Shown: positions 1 to 8,340, counted from the stretch's first letter. The stretch: 37,152 nt of DNA from an uncultured Clostridia bacterium (GCA_944360075.1 CALVTE010000011.1:1-37152); one strand, 5' to 3'. Notes: generated by a model not told the origin, from the sequence alone. Numbers and translations are program-made.

Positions 1-135
1 TTAAGCAGAGAGTTTTTTTCTTCCACGATTTCTTCTTCTTTTCAAAACATTTCTTCCACTTTTGGTTTGCATTCTTTTTCTAAAACCATGAACTTTATTT
101 CTCTGTCTTTTCTTAGGTTGATATGTTCTTTTCAT
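1..135 (-). CDS. rpmH: 50S ribosomal protein L34
   Basis: Reading the minus strand from the ATG at 135 gives a 44-residue, very basic protein beginning [19 protein letters not shown] and ending GRKKLSA, with a TAA stop at positions 3-1. This is the L34 signature (MKRTYQP, HGFRxRM, GRxVLxRRRxxGRxxLSA) at the family's usual length of 44-46 residues. L34 is a structural protein of the large ribosomal subunit. A textbook Shine-Dalgarno (AAAAGGAGG at 141-149) and a consensus promoter precede it. In most Firmicutes rpmH lies beside dnaA and is followed by rnpA. Here dnaN, a Nudix gene and a dUTPase gene lie between it and dnaA, and any rnpA would lie beyond the left edge of the window. Confidence 0.97.
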   Translation of the reverse strand: MKRTYQPKKRQRNKVHGFRKRMQTKSGRNVLKRRRNRGRKKLSA

Positions 136-140
136 AATTG

Positions 141-195
141 CCTCCTTTTATGTAGTAACTTTTTTTATTATAAAAAATAAATGAAGTTTTGTCAA
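141..195 (-). promoter_or_regulatory. rpmH promoter and ribosome binding site
   Basis: On the minus strand TTGACA (190-195), a 17-nt spacer and TATAAT (167-172) form a perfect sigma-A-type promoter. AAAAGGAGG (141-149) is placed 5 nt before the rpmH ATG. Confidence 0.88.
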
Positions 196-284
196 TTATA
201 AAAATCAACTTTTTGCCTTTTTAAGCATATAATTTTGTCATAACTTATTTTATCATGCATAAATTGTTGAAAAAGGGGTTTGAA

Positions 285-596
285 ATGGATAATAAAAAAT
301 TGTTAGATTTGATTTTAAAAACTTTTCCAGAAAACAAAGATATAACTTTAGCCGTTGAAAGAGAAAACTATATGTATCTTCATTATGAACTTTTGTGTGA
401 AAAACAAAAAGCTTTAAATATAGACACAAAAACGGTCAGCCTTCTTTTAAAACGTCTTCACAGTGGCAGTAATTTAGAACTTAAAATAGACCTTAAAAAA
501 CTTGAGGATATTATAAATAAAAAAATTCAAATTCTTGAAGTTGTTGGCGAATTTGAAAAATTTTATCTTAAAGAAGATGAGGATTATTGGTTTTAA
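285..596 (+). CDS. Hypothetical small helical protein
   Basis: Not recognised. From the ATG at 285 it encodes 103 residues (MDNKKLLDLILKTF...), acidic and predicted mostly helical, ending in an acidic/aromatic tail (KEDEDYWF). I chose this start over the upstream ATG at 255 because AAAAGGGG sits 7 nt before it. There is no signal peptide or membrane segment. It is divergent from rpmH and convergent with the dUTPase gene, with which it abuts (stop at 596, dut stop at 597). It is AT-rich with ordinary codon use, so it is likely a real gene, but no function can be assigned. Confidence 0.7.
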   Translation: MDNKKLLDLILKTFPENKDITLAVERENYMYLHYELLCEKQKALNIDTKTVSLLLKRLHSGSNLELKIDLKKLEDIINKKIQILEVVGEFEKFYLKEDEDYWF

Positions 597-1100
597 TCAC
601 TTATTGCTGCTTCCCCATCCTTTATCTCGACGCTCTGATTTGATTTTTTTTAGCTCTTCATAATCTATTTCTTTGACTTTCAATTTTTCAACTCTGTGGA
701 CTACTGCTTGTGCCACAGCTTTTTTGCAGCAATAGACAAGTGATTCCTTTTCAATCTTATATTTTTTTCTAAACTCTTCTTCTGTTAAGTTGGAAAGATA
801 AAGCTTAAAAGAATTTGCGTTTGTTATTGCAATTTTTATCTCTCCGCGATATCCACTGTCAACCACACCTGCACTTTTCTTTATTCCCTTGCTGCCAGTG
901 CTTGACCTTTCTTCAATCTGAAGATAAAATTCTGGACTGCTTGCCCAAGCAATTCCTGTTGGCACAAGTTTTGTTTGATTTGGTTCAAACTCAATATAAT
1001 CTTCTTCAAAACAAGCATAAATATCATATCCTGCATCTTCTTCTTTTTTGCTTGGTATGATGGCATTTTCTTTCACTTTTGCAAAATAAATTTTTTTCAT
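597..1100 (-). CDS. dut: dUTP diphosphatase (dUTPase), trimeric family
   Basis: 167-residue protein carrying the five dUTPase motifs in order: DAGYD near residue 22, RSSTGSKG near 65, GVVDSGYRGEIKI near 78, AQAVV, and RDKGWGSS at the C-terminus. The family hydrolyses dUTP to dUMP and PPi, keeping uracil out of DNA and supplying dTMP synthesis. The start is the ATG at 1100, because GGAGGG lies just upstream. The open frame continues to 1199 but there it overlaps the divergent promoter at 1164-1191. The protein is longer than the usual 140-150 residues because about 25 residues (NLTEEEFRKKYKIEKE region) are inserted between motifs 3 and 4. Motif 5 has Trp where Phe is common. Confidence 0.88.
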   Translation of the reverse strand: MKKIYFAKVKENAIIPSKKEEDAGYDIYACFEEDYIEFEPNQTKLVPTGIAWASSPEFYLQIEERSSTGSKGIKKSAGVVDSGYRGEIKIAITNANSFKLYLSNLTEEEFRKKYKIEKESLVYCCKKAVAQAVVHRVEKLKVKEIDYEELKKIKSERRDKGWGSSNK

Positions 1101-1163
1101 TTTTCCCTCCATAGTCATTTTATCACATTCCTTTTGTTTTTCAAAATGTTTAAAAATCCACTC

Positions 1164-1191
1164 TTGACAAATTTGAAATCTATGATAAAAT
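1164..1191 (+). promoter_or_regulatory. Promoter for the exported protein at 1214
   Basis: TTGACA (1164-1169), a 16-nt spacer and TAAAAT (1186-1191) lie about 20 nt before the start codon, followed by the ribosome site AAAAGGAG. Confidence 0.7.
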
Positions 1192-1213
1192 AAAACCATA
1201 AAAAGGAGAAAAA

Positions 1214-1609
1214 ATGAAAAGTTTTTTAAAAAAATTTATGGTCGCTTGTGTTCTTTTGCCGATGTCGCTTGGTCTTGGTCTTTCGACAACTGCTTGCACG
1301 GAAGACAGTGTGACAACAACTCAATCTGACGGATATTCAGTTGTTAAACAAACAGACAACTACGTTCTTCATAAAATTGTAAAAAGAAATTTCAACTCTA
1401 CTTATTATTATAAATGTGAAAAATATATTGTCCATTGGAGCAATCATGATTATTACTATTTACACGGTCCTTATTCTGATGATTATCCAAAAAGGGTTGA
1501 AACATATAATTATGGCGACTTGGATGAAATGGCGGAAGATTTTGTTGAATATAACAAAGTTTGCCCAGTATGTTTCCCTGATGGAGACCCTGCAGAGGAA
1601 AAAGAATAA
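1214..1609 (+). CDS. Exported small protein of unknown function, possibly a lipoprotein
   Basis: 131 residues. The N-terminus has basic residues, then a hydrophobic stretch (VACVLLPMSLGLGLS), then TTAC, which could be a weak lipobox (Cys about residue 28) or a type I signal cleavage region. The mature part is Tyr-rich (TYYYKCEKYI, HDYYYLHGPYSDDY) and has a CPVC pair near the C-terminus that could bind metal or form a disulfide. AAAAGGAG is well placed before the ATG. It stands alone between convergent or divergent neighbours and ends before a bidirectional terminator. No family is recognised. Confidence 0.75.
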   Translation: MKSFLKKFMVACVLLPMSLGLGLSTTACTEDSVTTTQSDGYSVVKQTDNYVLHKIVKRNFNSTYYYKCEKYIVHWSNHDYYYLHGPYSDDYPKRVETYNYGDLDEMAEDFVEYNKVCPVCFPDGDPAEEKE

Positions 1610-1646
1610 AATATTTAAAAAATATTGTTTTATTAAATTGTTAAAT

Positions 1647-1685
1647 AAAAAAATTGAAGTTTTGTTATTCACTTCAATTTTTTTT
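1647..1685. terminator. Bidirectional Rho-independent terminator
   Basis: AAAAATTGAAGT (ending at 1660) pairs with ACTTCAATTTTT (from 1671) around a 10-nt loop, with A and T runs on both sides. It can serve the plus-strand exported protein and the converging Nudix gene. Confidence 0.82.
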
Positions 1686-1751
1686 AATAGATATCCTTTA
1701 TCAAATTTTGTTATTAAGGTAAAATTGTTTAAAGTAAAAACCTTTATATAA

Positions 1752-2216
1752 TTATTTAATTCCCCTAATGTTTTTTGCGGCTTGTATTTGTTGACTAAAT
1801 GCAATACCATTACTCCATTTAATATACTTTGATAAATCTTTTAAATCCACAAACAATCTTTCATCAGTTTCCCATTCACCTTTGAAAGGTAGAATTTCAT
1901 TTACTTTTGCAGTATAACGCAACTGATAATAAGTCTCACCATTTTCAACAACTTCAACCGCGCCCAAATATTTAATGTCTTTTATTGTTACACTTGCCTC
2001 TTCCATGATCTCTCTCTCAAGTGTTTCAACTTGTGTTTCTCCTTGTTCAGGATGACCACCTGGAACAGTCCAAGTTTTTCCACCTTTCACAATAAGTAAT
2101 TGATTTTTATCATTAAAAATATAACCACTAACTTGTGTATATTTTTCACCTTTTAACTCAAAATTATCAATCCAACATATTTTGCAATTTTGAGATAAAA
2201 TTTCATAATTTTTCAT
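1752..2216 (-). CDS. Nudix hydrolase
   Basis: 154-residue protein with one Nudix box in the middle: GGHPEQGE, seven residues, then REIMEEASV. The canonical form is Gx5Ex7REUxEExGU, and here the late Gly is Ser. The REUxEE core that binds Mg2+ is intact, so it should be active on a nucleoside diphosphate linked to another group. The substrate cannot be read from the sequence; the family includes house-cleaning NTP pyrophosphatases. AGGAAAAA precedes the ATG. It lies downstream of dnaN on the same strand with a 60-nt gap. Confidence 0.87.
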   Translation of the reverse strand: MKNYEILSQNCKICWIDNFELKGEKYTQVSGYIFNDKNQLLIVKGGKTWTVPGGHPEQGETQVETLEREIMEEASVTIKDIKYLGAVEVVENGETYYQLRYTAKVNEILPFKGEWETDERLFVDLKDLSKYIKWSNGIAFSQQIQAAKNIRGIK

Positions 2217-2276
2217 ACATTTTTCCTTTTTGTACCTTAAAAATTCTTCTCGTTTCTCTTTTATTTTTTTACACTT

Positions 2277-3377
2277 TTAACCTATCACACGCACCGGAAG
2301 AATAAGGTATAAAAACTCATCTTCTTCAGTTGGCACAATCACGCAAGGTGATGAAGGTTGATTGAAACAAATTTTTACAAATTCGTTTGTGTTAACTCTC
2401 AAACTTTCAAGAAAATATCTTGGATTGAAAGAAATTACCAAATCTTTTCCTGAAACATTTGCAGGTATGTTTTCTTTAATATTTCCAAGGTCACTGTTTG
2501 AAGTTATGCAGATGTTGTTTTCTTTGATATCAAATTTTACAAAATTGTTTTGCGATGTTTTTGAAAGCAAGGTGGCTCTTTCAAGCGCTTCTTCAAATTG
2601 TTCTTTGTTTATGGCAACAAAGGTTTCATAATTCATAGGTATGATTTGTTTATAGTTTATATAGTCTCCTTCCAAAAGTCTTGAAGTCACCTTTGTGTCA
2701 CCAAGGTCAATCATGATGGTGTAGGTGTCTATATAAATGTTTATCATTTCGTCGCTATCATCAATAAGTTTTGAAATTTCACTCAAACTTCTTGCCGGCA
2801 CAACAATAGATTTTTTTATGTCAGAAACAATATTTTTTTTCACTCTTGCAAGTCTGTAGCCGTCAAGAGCAACTGTATTAAGTTCATTTTTGCAAATATC
2901 AAAAAGCACACCTTTCAAAATTGGTCTTGAGTCGTCGGTTGCAACTGCAAAGATAGATTTGTTCACACAAGTTTTGAAATCTTTTTTTGATATTCCAAAA
3001 AACTGATTTGTCTCTATTTTTTTAAAGCCTGGATATTCGATAGGGTTGTAGCATTGAATCATGCTTTGACTGTCTTCATATTTTATCACAAGTTGATTTT
3101 TTTCATTCAAAGAAAGTTCAATTTCAGAGTTTGTCAGTTTTTTTACAAATTCTGTGATAAATCTGCCCGGAACAACTGTTTCTCCTTCAATTTTCACATC
3201 AGCTTTGATTTTCTTTTCTATTGAAAGTTCGCTGTCTGTGGCGCTCATTGTTAAAGTTCCGTCTTCTGCAACAATCTTTATACCTTCAAGTATAGGATTT
3301 GTTATTTTGTTTGAAATAGCTTTACTCACTCTCAAAAAAGCTTCTGAAAGGTCTAATCCTTGACAATTTACTAACAT
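2277..3377 (-). CDS. dnaN: DNA polymerase III subunit beta (sliding clamp)
   Basis: 366 residues, the normal length for the beta clamp. It has the recognisable triple repeat of the clamp fold: AIS..ITNPILEGIKI in domain 1, FAVATDDSRPILKGVLFDI and VALDGYRLA in domain 2, and the C-terminal LPVRV. The clamp encircles DNA and tethers the replicative polymerase and mismatch-repair proteins. AGAAGGAGA precedes the ATG. It follows dnaA on the same strand after a 284-nt gap that holds the likely origin. No recF or gyrB follows, which departs from the common dnaA-dnaN-recF-gyrB order. Confidence 0.97.
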   Translation of the reverse strand: MLVNCQGLDLSEAFLRVSKAISNKITNPILEGIKIVAEDGTLTMSATDSELSIEKKIKADVKIEGETVVPGRFITEFVKKLTNSEIELSLNEKNQLVIKYEDSQSMIQCYNPIEYPGFKKIETNQFFGISKKDFKTCVNKSIFAVATDDSRPILKGVLFDICKNELNTVALDGYRLARVKKNIVSDIKKSIVVPARSLSEISKLIDDSDEMINIYIDTYTIMIDLGDTKVTSRLLEGDYINYKQIIPMNYETFVAINKEQFEEALERATLLSKTSQNNFVKFDIKENNICITSNSDLGNIKENIPANVSGKDLVISFNPRYFLESLRVNTNEFVKICFNQPSSPCVIVPTEEDEFLYLILPVRVIG

Positions 3378-3403
3378 ACAAAAATCTCCTTCTTACAAAA
3401 ACA

Positions 3404-3432
3404 ATTTTATCATAAAACAAAATTTTAATCAA
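3404..3432 (-). promoter_or_regulatory. dnaN promoter
   Basis: On the minus strand TTGATT (3427-3432), a 17-nt spacer and TAAAAT (3404-3409) lie 26 nt upstream of the dnaN start. Confidence 0.6.
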
Positions 3433-3480
3433 CATTTTTGAGTGTTTTTTAAAATATTTTTTCGCCTTTGTTTTTGGGCG

Positions 3481-3670
3481 GTTTTTTAAGATAACTTATT
3501 TTATTTATTTGATAAAATAATAATAATTTTAATAATGGATGTTTAAATGTGGATAAGTTTTTTGTGACACAATATATAGTGTTATTTTTCTTAAAAAACG
3601 CAAAAACATATCTTTATTTTGAAATGGCGAATGTGGATAAGTTGTGGAATAACTTTTCGCTTTATCCACT
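3481..3670 (-). other. Candidate chromosomal origin (oriC) between dnaA and dnaN
   Basis: Two perfect DnaA boxes (TTATCCACA on the minus strand) lie at 3548-3556 and 3632-3640. A near-box with one extra base (TTATTCCACA) lies next to the second, at about 3643-3652. An inverted one-mismatch box (TTATCCACT) at 3662-3670 overlaps the dnaA stop. Beyond the box at 3548, a very AT-rich stretch at 3485-3540, with ATT/TAT iterations, fits a DNA-unwinding element. Boxes followed by an AT-rich unwinding region between dnaA and dnaN is the arrangement known from Bacillus-type origins. Function is inferred. Confidence 0.75.
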
Positions 3671-5017
3671 TGTCAACATCTTTTTTATTTCACTGACAAA
3701 GGATTGAATTTTGTGAGAAGTTTTGAGTTGGTCTGAAATTTTGTCTCGCGAGTGCATAATTGTTGTGTGATCTCTTCCGCCAAAAATTTTTCCTATTGAA
3801 ACAAGTGGTATTTCAAGTATTTCACTTATCAGATAGATTGCAATCATTCTTGGTTCAACCACATCTTTGCTTTTTTTCTTACCAATAATGTCTTCCTTTG
3901 TGATGTCAAAATATTGGCAGACGGTTGAAATGATTTGTTCAGGTGTCAAACCTTCATTTTTTTCTTCTTCAATTTGACTATTAAAAGCTTCTCTTGCCTC
4001 ATCCATAGTGGCAGAGCGCTTTCCAATCAAAGTTGCAAGAAAGTAAACTTTTGAAAGCATACCTTCAAGTTCTCGTATGTTTGTGTTGATTTTTTCAGCG
4101 ATAAAATCTATCACATCATCATCGATAACATATTTTTCAAGTTGACATTTTTTTCTTAGAATTGCAATTCTTGTTTCAAGGTCTGGCGATTGTATATCTT
4201 GAATTAAACCGCAGGTGAATCTTGAGCGCAATCTGTCAGCCAAAGTTTCAATATCTTTTGGTGGACGGTCAGAGGAAATAATGATTTGTTTGTTGTTTTG
4301 AAAAAGTTCGTTGAAAGTGTGGAAAAATTCTTCTTGTGTGGAAGTTTTCTTCGAAATAAATTGAATATCGTCAACCATCAAAACGTCAAGATTGCGGTAT
4401 TTTGTTCGAAATTCAAGAATAGCTTTGTTTTTTGTGTTTGAGCCCAAACTTTCAATATAGTCATTTGCAAATTGCTCGCAAGTGACATACATCACTTTAA
4501 GGTTTGGATTAAATTCGTGAATATAGTTGCCGATAGCGTGCAGAAGGTGGGTTTTTCCAAGACCAACGCCACCATAGATGAAAAGTGGATTAAATTTTTC
4601 TCCAGGATGTTCAGCCACCGCTCTTGCTGCGGCATAAACAAACTGATTGCTTTTGCCAACAACAAAGTTGTCAAAAGTGTATTTTGAATTGAAAGGATTT
4701 TTTGCAACTTCAATTTCTTTTTGAACTGTTTTTTCGCCATGAACTTTAAAATATTCAATCTCTTCATTAGGGTCGAGAATTTCAATTTCAATGTTTTGAC
4801 CAAAAATATCTTCAATGGCTGAAGAAAGTTTTTCAAAATAATTTCTCATAATTTGATTTTTTGCAGAAGAAGAATTTGTTGAAATAACAATCTTTTTGTT
4901 TTCTTCTGAGTAATCTAGAACTTTAAGAGGCTTAAACCACATGATAAAAGAAACATTTGAAACGTTTAGTTCAAGTTTGTCAAGCACTGCCTGCCAAAGC
5001 GAAATTAAGTCTTGCAT
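3662..5017 (-). CDS. dnaA: Chromosomal replication initiator protein DnaA
   Basis: 451 residues in the usual four-domain layout: an N-terminal interaction domain (1-80), a linker, an AAA+ domain with Walker A GGVGLGKTH at 149-157 and Walker B VDDIQFI, and the C-terminal DNA-binding domain with GGRDHTTIMHS. DnaA binds 9-bp boxes and melts the origin. The start has AAGGAG 8 nt upstream. It is preceded by rsmG on the same strand (59-nt gap with a consensus promoter) and followed by the likely origin and dnaN. The stop codon overlaps a near-consensus DnaA box. Confidence 0.98.
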   Translation of the reverse strand: MQDLISLWQAVLDKLELNVSNVSFIMWFKPLKVLDYSEENKKIVISTNSSSAKNQIMRNYFEKLSSAIEDIFGQNIEIEILDPNEEIEYFKVHGEKTVQKEIEVAKNPFNSKYTFDNFVVGKSNQFVYAAARAVAEHPGEKFNPLFIYGGVGLGKTHLLHAIGNYIHEFNPNLKVMYVTCEQFANDYIESLGSNTKNKAILEFRTKYRNLDVLMVDDIQFISKKTSTQEEFFHTFNELFQNNKQIIISSDRPPKDIETLADRLRSRFTCGLIQDIQSPDLETRIAILRKKCQLEKYVIDDDVIDFIAEKINTNIRELEGMLSKVYFLATLIGKRSATMDEAREAFNSQIEEEKNEGLTPEQIISTVCQYFDITKEDIIGKKKSKDVVEPRMIAIYLISEILEIPLVSIGKIFGGRDHTTIMHSRDKISDQLKTSHKIQSFVSEIKKMLTSG

Positions 5018-5036
5018 AGTTTTCTCCTTAAGTTAG

Positions 5037-5065
5037 ATTATAAATTTTAAAATTTATTTTGTCAA
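5037..5065 (-). promoter_or_regulatory. dnaA promoter
   Basis: On the minus strand TTGACA (5060-5065), a 17-nt spacer and TATAAT (5037-5042) match consensus fully. The spacer contains the AT palindrome AAATTTTAAAATTT. No consensus DnaA box is visible here, so DnaA autoregulation at this promoter is not supported. Confidence 0.85.
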
Positions 5066-5076
5066 CAACTTATGAC

Positions 5077-5784
5077 TTAGACAATAGGTTTGGTTTTTGG
5101 AAGATTTTTGCCTCTTGGATATATTTTTGGTGTGTTTTTGATTTTTGTCAAATACAAAATTTTTCTTATTGATGAGTATTGTTTTAGTTCAAACTCTTGA
5201 ATTTTGTCAATTTTACCGCCCAAAACTGAGATAGCTTTGTTTGAAAGAGAAAGTTCTTCTTCAAGTTTTTGAGATTTATACATCACAGCCCTGCCGCCGA
5301 TTTTGACAAGCGGAAGAAGGTATTCGCAAAGGGTTGGGGTTTGAGCCACTGCTCGAGAAAGAGCATAATCAAACTTTTCAAAGTTTTGTTTTGCAAATTC
5401 TTCCGCTCTTATATGAACAGCCGAAATATTTTTTAAAGAAAGAAGAGAAATGGCTTCGTTTAAAAAGTTTACCCTTTTGTTTAAAGAATCAATCATAACA
5501 ATTTTTAAGTCGTCTCTCAAAATTTTTAAAGGAAGAGCAGGAAACCCCGCACCTGAGCCAACATCAACAACAAAAGAATTTTGTTTAAAATCTTGAAAGG
5601 GCAGACAACTGTCTATAAAATGCTTAAAAACAACTTCTTCAAAATCGGTGATAGCGGTCAAATTAAACTTTTGGTTTTCTTCAATCAAAAATTTATAGAA
5701 CGACAAAAACTTATCAATTTGAGTTTGAGTCAAATTGATTTTGTAAAAAGCGAAAGATTGTTTTAAAAACTCTTCTTTATCCAT
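5077..5784 (-). CDS. rsmG: 16S rRNA (guanine-N7)-methyltransferase RsmG
   Basis: 235 residues with the SAM-binding motif VVDVGSGAGFPALPLKI, the NLTAITD segment and the ...YPRGKNLPKTKP tail typical of RsmG (GidB). The family methylates N7 of G527 in 16S rRNA. Its start overlaps the mnmG stop by 8 nt, so the two are co-transcribed and probably translationally coupled, as in many bacteria. Its position directly upstream of dnaA differs from Bacillus, where mnmG-rsmG lies on the far side of the rpmH-rnpA cluster. Confidence 0.95.
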   Translation of the reverse strand: MDKEEFLKQSFAFYKINLTQTQIDKFLSFYKFLIEENQKFNLTAITDFEEVVFKHFIDSCLPFQDFKQNSFVVDVGSGAGFPALPLKILRDDLKIVMIDSLNKRVNFLNEAISLLSLKNISAVHIRAEEFAKQNFEKFDYALSRAVAQTPTLCEYLLPLVKIGGRAVMYKSQKLEEELSLSNKAISVLGGKIDKIQEFELKQYSSIRKILYLTKIKNTPKIYPRGKNLPKTKPIV

Positions 5785-7651
5785 TTTTTTCCTTTACAAA
5801 TTTTTTGACAAGCACACTTAGCACTGCAATGTCTGCCGGCGAAACACCAGAAATTCGTGAAGCCTGCCCAATATTCAAAGGTTTGATTTTTTCAAGTTTT
5901 TCAGCTGCTTCAAGCCGCAGTCCATGATATTTTTTGTAATCAAAATCTTGCGGAATCAATATTTTCTCGTTTTTCTTAAATTTTTCAATTTCTTCTTCTT
6001 GCTGTTTCAAATAGCCTTCATATTTAACCATAATATTCATCTCATTGATGATTTCATAGTCAAAATCTTTAAAAGTGGCAAACCTATCATTGATTTTAAA
6101 AGCATCGATATTGCTGCGTTTTAGCATGGTTTTTATGCTCACGCTTTCCTTTGGCACACTTTCGCCATTTTCTTCAAAAAATTCTCGAATTTCTTCAGGT
6201 TTAAATTTTTTTGAAAGAAGAGAAAAAATTTCGTCGAGTTTTTTCTTTTTTTCAAGAAAAACTTGCCATCTTTCATCACTGACAAGACCAACTTTTCTTC
6301 CAATTTCAGTCAATCTAAGGTCGGCATTATCAGAGCGCAAAAACAGCCGATATTCCGCTCTTGAAGTCATCATGCGGTATGGCTCATTTGTGCCTTTTGT
6401 GACGATATCATCAATTAAAACACCAATATAGCCGTCACTTCTTTTAAGCACAAGTTCTTCTTTGCCTTCAAGATAAAGAGCGGCGTTTATTCCCGCTACA
6501 ATGCCTTGTGCTGCTGCTTCTTCATAGCCAGAAGTTCCGTTGATTTGGCCAGCAAAAAACAAGCCCTTGTGGTTTTTAAGTTGAAGTGTAGGCAAAAGTT
6601 GTGTAGGTTCAATGCAATCGTATTCAATGGCATAGCTGTCTCGCATAATTTCAGCCTTTTCAAGCCCAGCAACGGAATGTATCATTTTTTCTTGCACGTC
6701 AACTGGCATAGAAGTTGAAAAACCTTGAATATATATTTCGTTTGTTGACAAACTTTCAGGTTCCAAAAAAAGTTGATGACGTTCTTTATCAGCAAACCTG
6801 ACAATTTTTGTTTCGATTGAAGGGCAGTATCTTGGCCCAACACCCTTTATCAGACCAGAAAAAACAGGGGCTTTGTCAAGGTTGTTTTTGATGATGTCGT
6901 GAGTGTGAGTGTTTGTGTAAGTCAAATAACATACAGCCTTATTGCAAGGCTTATTTTTTGTCAAAAAAGAAAAGTTTTGAATATTTTGTTCGCCCTGCTG
7001 AATTTCCAATTTTGAGTAGTCAACACTTCTTCCGTTTATTCTGGCAGGTGTGCCTGTTTTAAAACGTAAAAGTTTGATGCCAAGATTTTTCAAACTGTCA
7101 GACAACTTTTCTGCATTTGAAAAACCGTTTGGTCCGCTGTTTTTTGTGTAAGAGCCAATTATTATTCTGCTTTTTAGATATACTCCAGTTGCAAAAACCA
7201 CAACCTTTGCAAGATATTTTTTTCCAACAGCCGTTTCAACAACAATGTTTCCATCATCTTTTTCAACTATCGAAACCGCTTCGCCCTGCCTTAAAAAAAG
7301 ATTTTCACATTGTTCCAAAGTTTTTTTCATTTGATTGTGATAGTCAATTTTATCAGCCTGCGCTCTCAAACTTTGCACAGCAGGCCCTTTTCCACGGTTG
7401 AGCATACGCAGTTGAATAAGAGTTTTGTCGGTGTTGAGTGCCATTTCGCCGCCAAGAGCATCAATTTCGCACACCAGTTGACCTTTTGCCGTTCCACCAA
7501 TGGAAGGATTGCACGCCAAAAAAGCCACTGCATCAAGATTCAGTGAAAGCAAAAGTGTTTTGTGTCCCTTTCGTGCAAGCGCCAAAGCAGCTTCGCATCC
7601 AGCATGCCCTGCGCCTATGACAACGGCTTCAAAGTTTTCGATGTTTTCCAT
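5777..7651 (-). CDS. mnmG: tRNA uridine-5-carboxymethylaminomethyl modification enzyme MnmG (GidA)
   Basis: 624 residues from the ATG at 7651. FAD-binding GAGHAGCEAALALAR near the N-terminus, CNPSIGGTAKGQL, GTSGYEEAAAQG and the C-terminal helical domain (GQASRISGVSPADIAVL) identify MnmG, which with MnmE modifies U34 of certain tRNAs. The open frame begins with a TTG at 7675, but that codon overlaps the -10 region of a strong promoter, so the later ATG is the likely start. No Shine-Dalgarno is visible and the predicted transcript start is only about 5 nt upstream, suggesting a nearly leaderless mRNA. It overlaps rsmG by 8 nt. mnmE is not in the window. Confidence 0.96.
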   Translation of the reverse strand: MENIENFEAVVIGAGHAGCEAALALARKGHKTLLLSLNLDAVAFLACNPSIGGTAKGQLVCEIDALGGEMALNTDKTLIQLRMLNRGKGPAVQSLRAQADKIDYHNQMKKTLEQCENLFLRQGEAVSIVEKDDGNIVVETAVGKKYLAKVVVFATGVYLKSRIIIGSYTKNSGPNGFSNAEKLSDSLKNLGIKLLRFKTGTPARINGRSVDYSKLEIQQGEQNIQNFSFLTKNKPCNKAVCYLTYTNTHTHDIIKNNLDKAPVFSGLIKGVGPRYCPSIETKIVRFADKERHQLFLEPESLSTNEIYIQGFSTSMPVDVQEKMIHSVAGLEKAEIMRDSYAIEYDCIEPTQLLPTLQLKNHKGLFFAGQINGTSGYEEAAAQGIVAGINAALYLEGKEELVLKRSDGYIGVLIDDIVTKGTNEPYRMMTSRAEYRLFLRSDNADLRLTEIGRKVGLVSDERWQVFLEKKKKLDEIFSLLSKKFKPEEIREFFEENGESVPKESVSIKTMLKRSNIDAFKINDRFATFKDFDYEIINEMNIMVKYEGYLKQQEEEIEKFKKNEKILIPQDFDYKKYHGLRLEAAEKLEKIKPLNIGQASRISGVSPADIAVLSVLVKKFVKEKNG

Positions 7652-7663
7652 AATTGCTTTTTT

Positions 7664-7692
7664 ATTATACAACAATTTTTTGTTTTTGACAA
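7664..7692 (-). promoter_or_regulatory. mnmG-rsmG promoter
   Basis: On the minus strand TTGTCA (7687-7692), a 17-nt spacer and TATAAT (7664-7669). Only 12 nt separate the -10 box from the ATG. Confidence 0.8.
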
Positions 7693-7716
7693 TAAAAAAG
7701 TCTTTATAAAAAAGAC

Positions 7717-8295
7717 TTACCCAAGTTTTTCCAGCAAAGTTTTTTGACTTTTTGTGAGCTCCTTTCCTTTTTTATCATTTTCTTCTTCAACAATTTCAGT
7801 TTTTTCAATCTGCTGGTTTTCAATTTCAAAATTTTCTTCGTTAGAGTTTATGTTTGAAAGATAATCATAAAGTTCGTCAAGATTTTTTCCTCTCAGGTCA
7901 AGATAAAAACATCTGCCTTCATAAATGCCATCGTTGCCTCTGATAAGGTTTATTCCATATTGGTCTTTATTCACATTGACAAGAAGGCTGTCAAAAGGCA
8001 TTTCATTTATGCTCATCGTTTTGTCAAAAACAAATTCAAGCCAAAGACCAGATTTCATCTCTTCTTTTGTCAAATTGTCAAGACTGACCGCAAAAGCGGG
8101 CATAGAAAAACTGTCTTCAATCGCTTCTGAAAAAAGATTGTCTATTTGGTTTTGTTCTTTTTGCGACAGCAAAACTTGCTGGCCGTCTTTATAAAAATCA
8201 ATCATGGTTGCTCCACAAAACAAATCTACCACACCAGCGGTTGAAAAACAAAACAAAATTGGAAAGATGACAAACAAAAACAAAAATTTTTGCAT
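7717..8295 (-). CDS. Secreted or membrane-tethered protein of unknown function
   Basis: 192 residues from the ATG at 8295. The N-terminus is a signal peptide (MQKFLFLFVIFPILFCFSTAG). The mature part has a mixed alpha/beta composition up to about residue 145 and then a charged, Glu/Lys-rich tail (IENQQIEKTEIVEEENDKKGKE) that looks disordered. No family is recognised. The Shine-Dalgarno GAGG lies in the 3' arm of a perfect inverted repeat (8302-8320), so translation may compete with hairpin formation. A TTG at 8307 extends the frame by four codons but lies inside that hairpin. Confidence 0.75.
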   Translation of the reverse strand: MQKFLFLFVIFPILFCFSTAGVVDLFCGATMIDFYKDGQQVLLSQKEQNQIDNLFSEAIEDSFSMPAFAVSLDNLTKEEMKSGLWLEFVFDKTMSINEMPFDSLLVNVNKDQYGINLIRGNDGIYEGRCFYLDLRGKNLDELYDYLSNINSNEENFEIENQQIEKTEIVEEENDKKGKELTKSQKTLLEKLG

Positions 8296-8301
8296 AAAAA
8301 A

Positions 8302-8320
8302 CCTCAAACTTAGTTTGAGG
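8302..8320 (-). terminator. Terminator hairpin whose 3' arm is the next gene's Shine-Dalgarno
   Basis: The 19-nt palindrome CCTCAAACTTAGTTTGAGG, read on the minus strand, is followed by TTTTTT and then the ATG at 8295. It has the form of a Rho-independent terminator for the upstream gene (8341-8649). The GAGG of the downstream ribosome site is the last part of the stem. Confidence 0.72.
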
Positions 8321-8340
8321 CATAAAAATATTTTTATTCA

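Noticed and set aside
1101..1199. N-terminal extension of the dUTPase frame
   Set aside because: It overlaps a divergent promoter, and a strong ribosome site marks the ATG at 1100.
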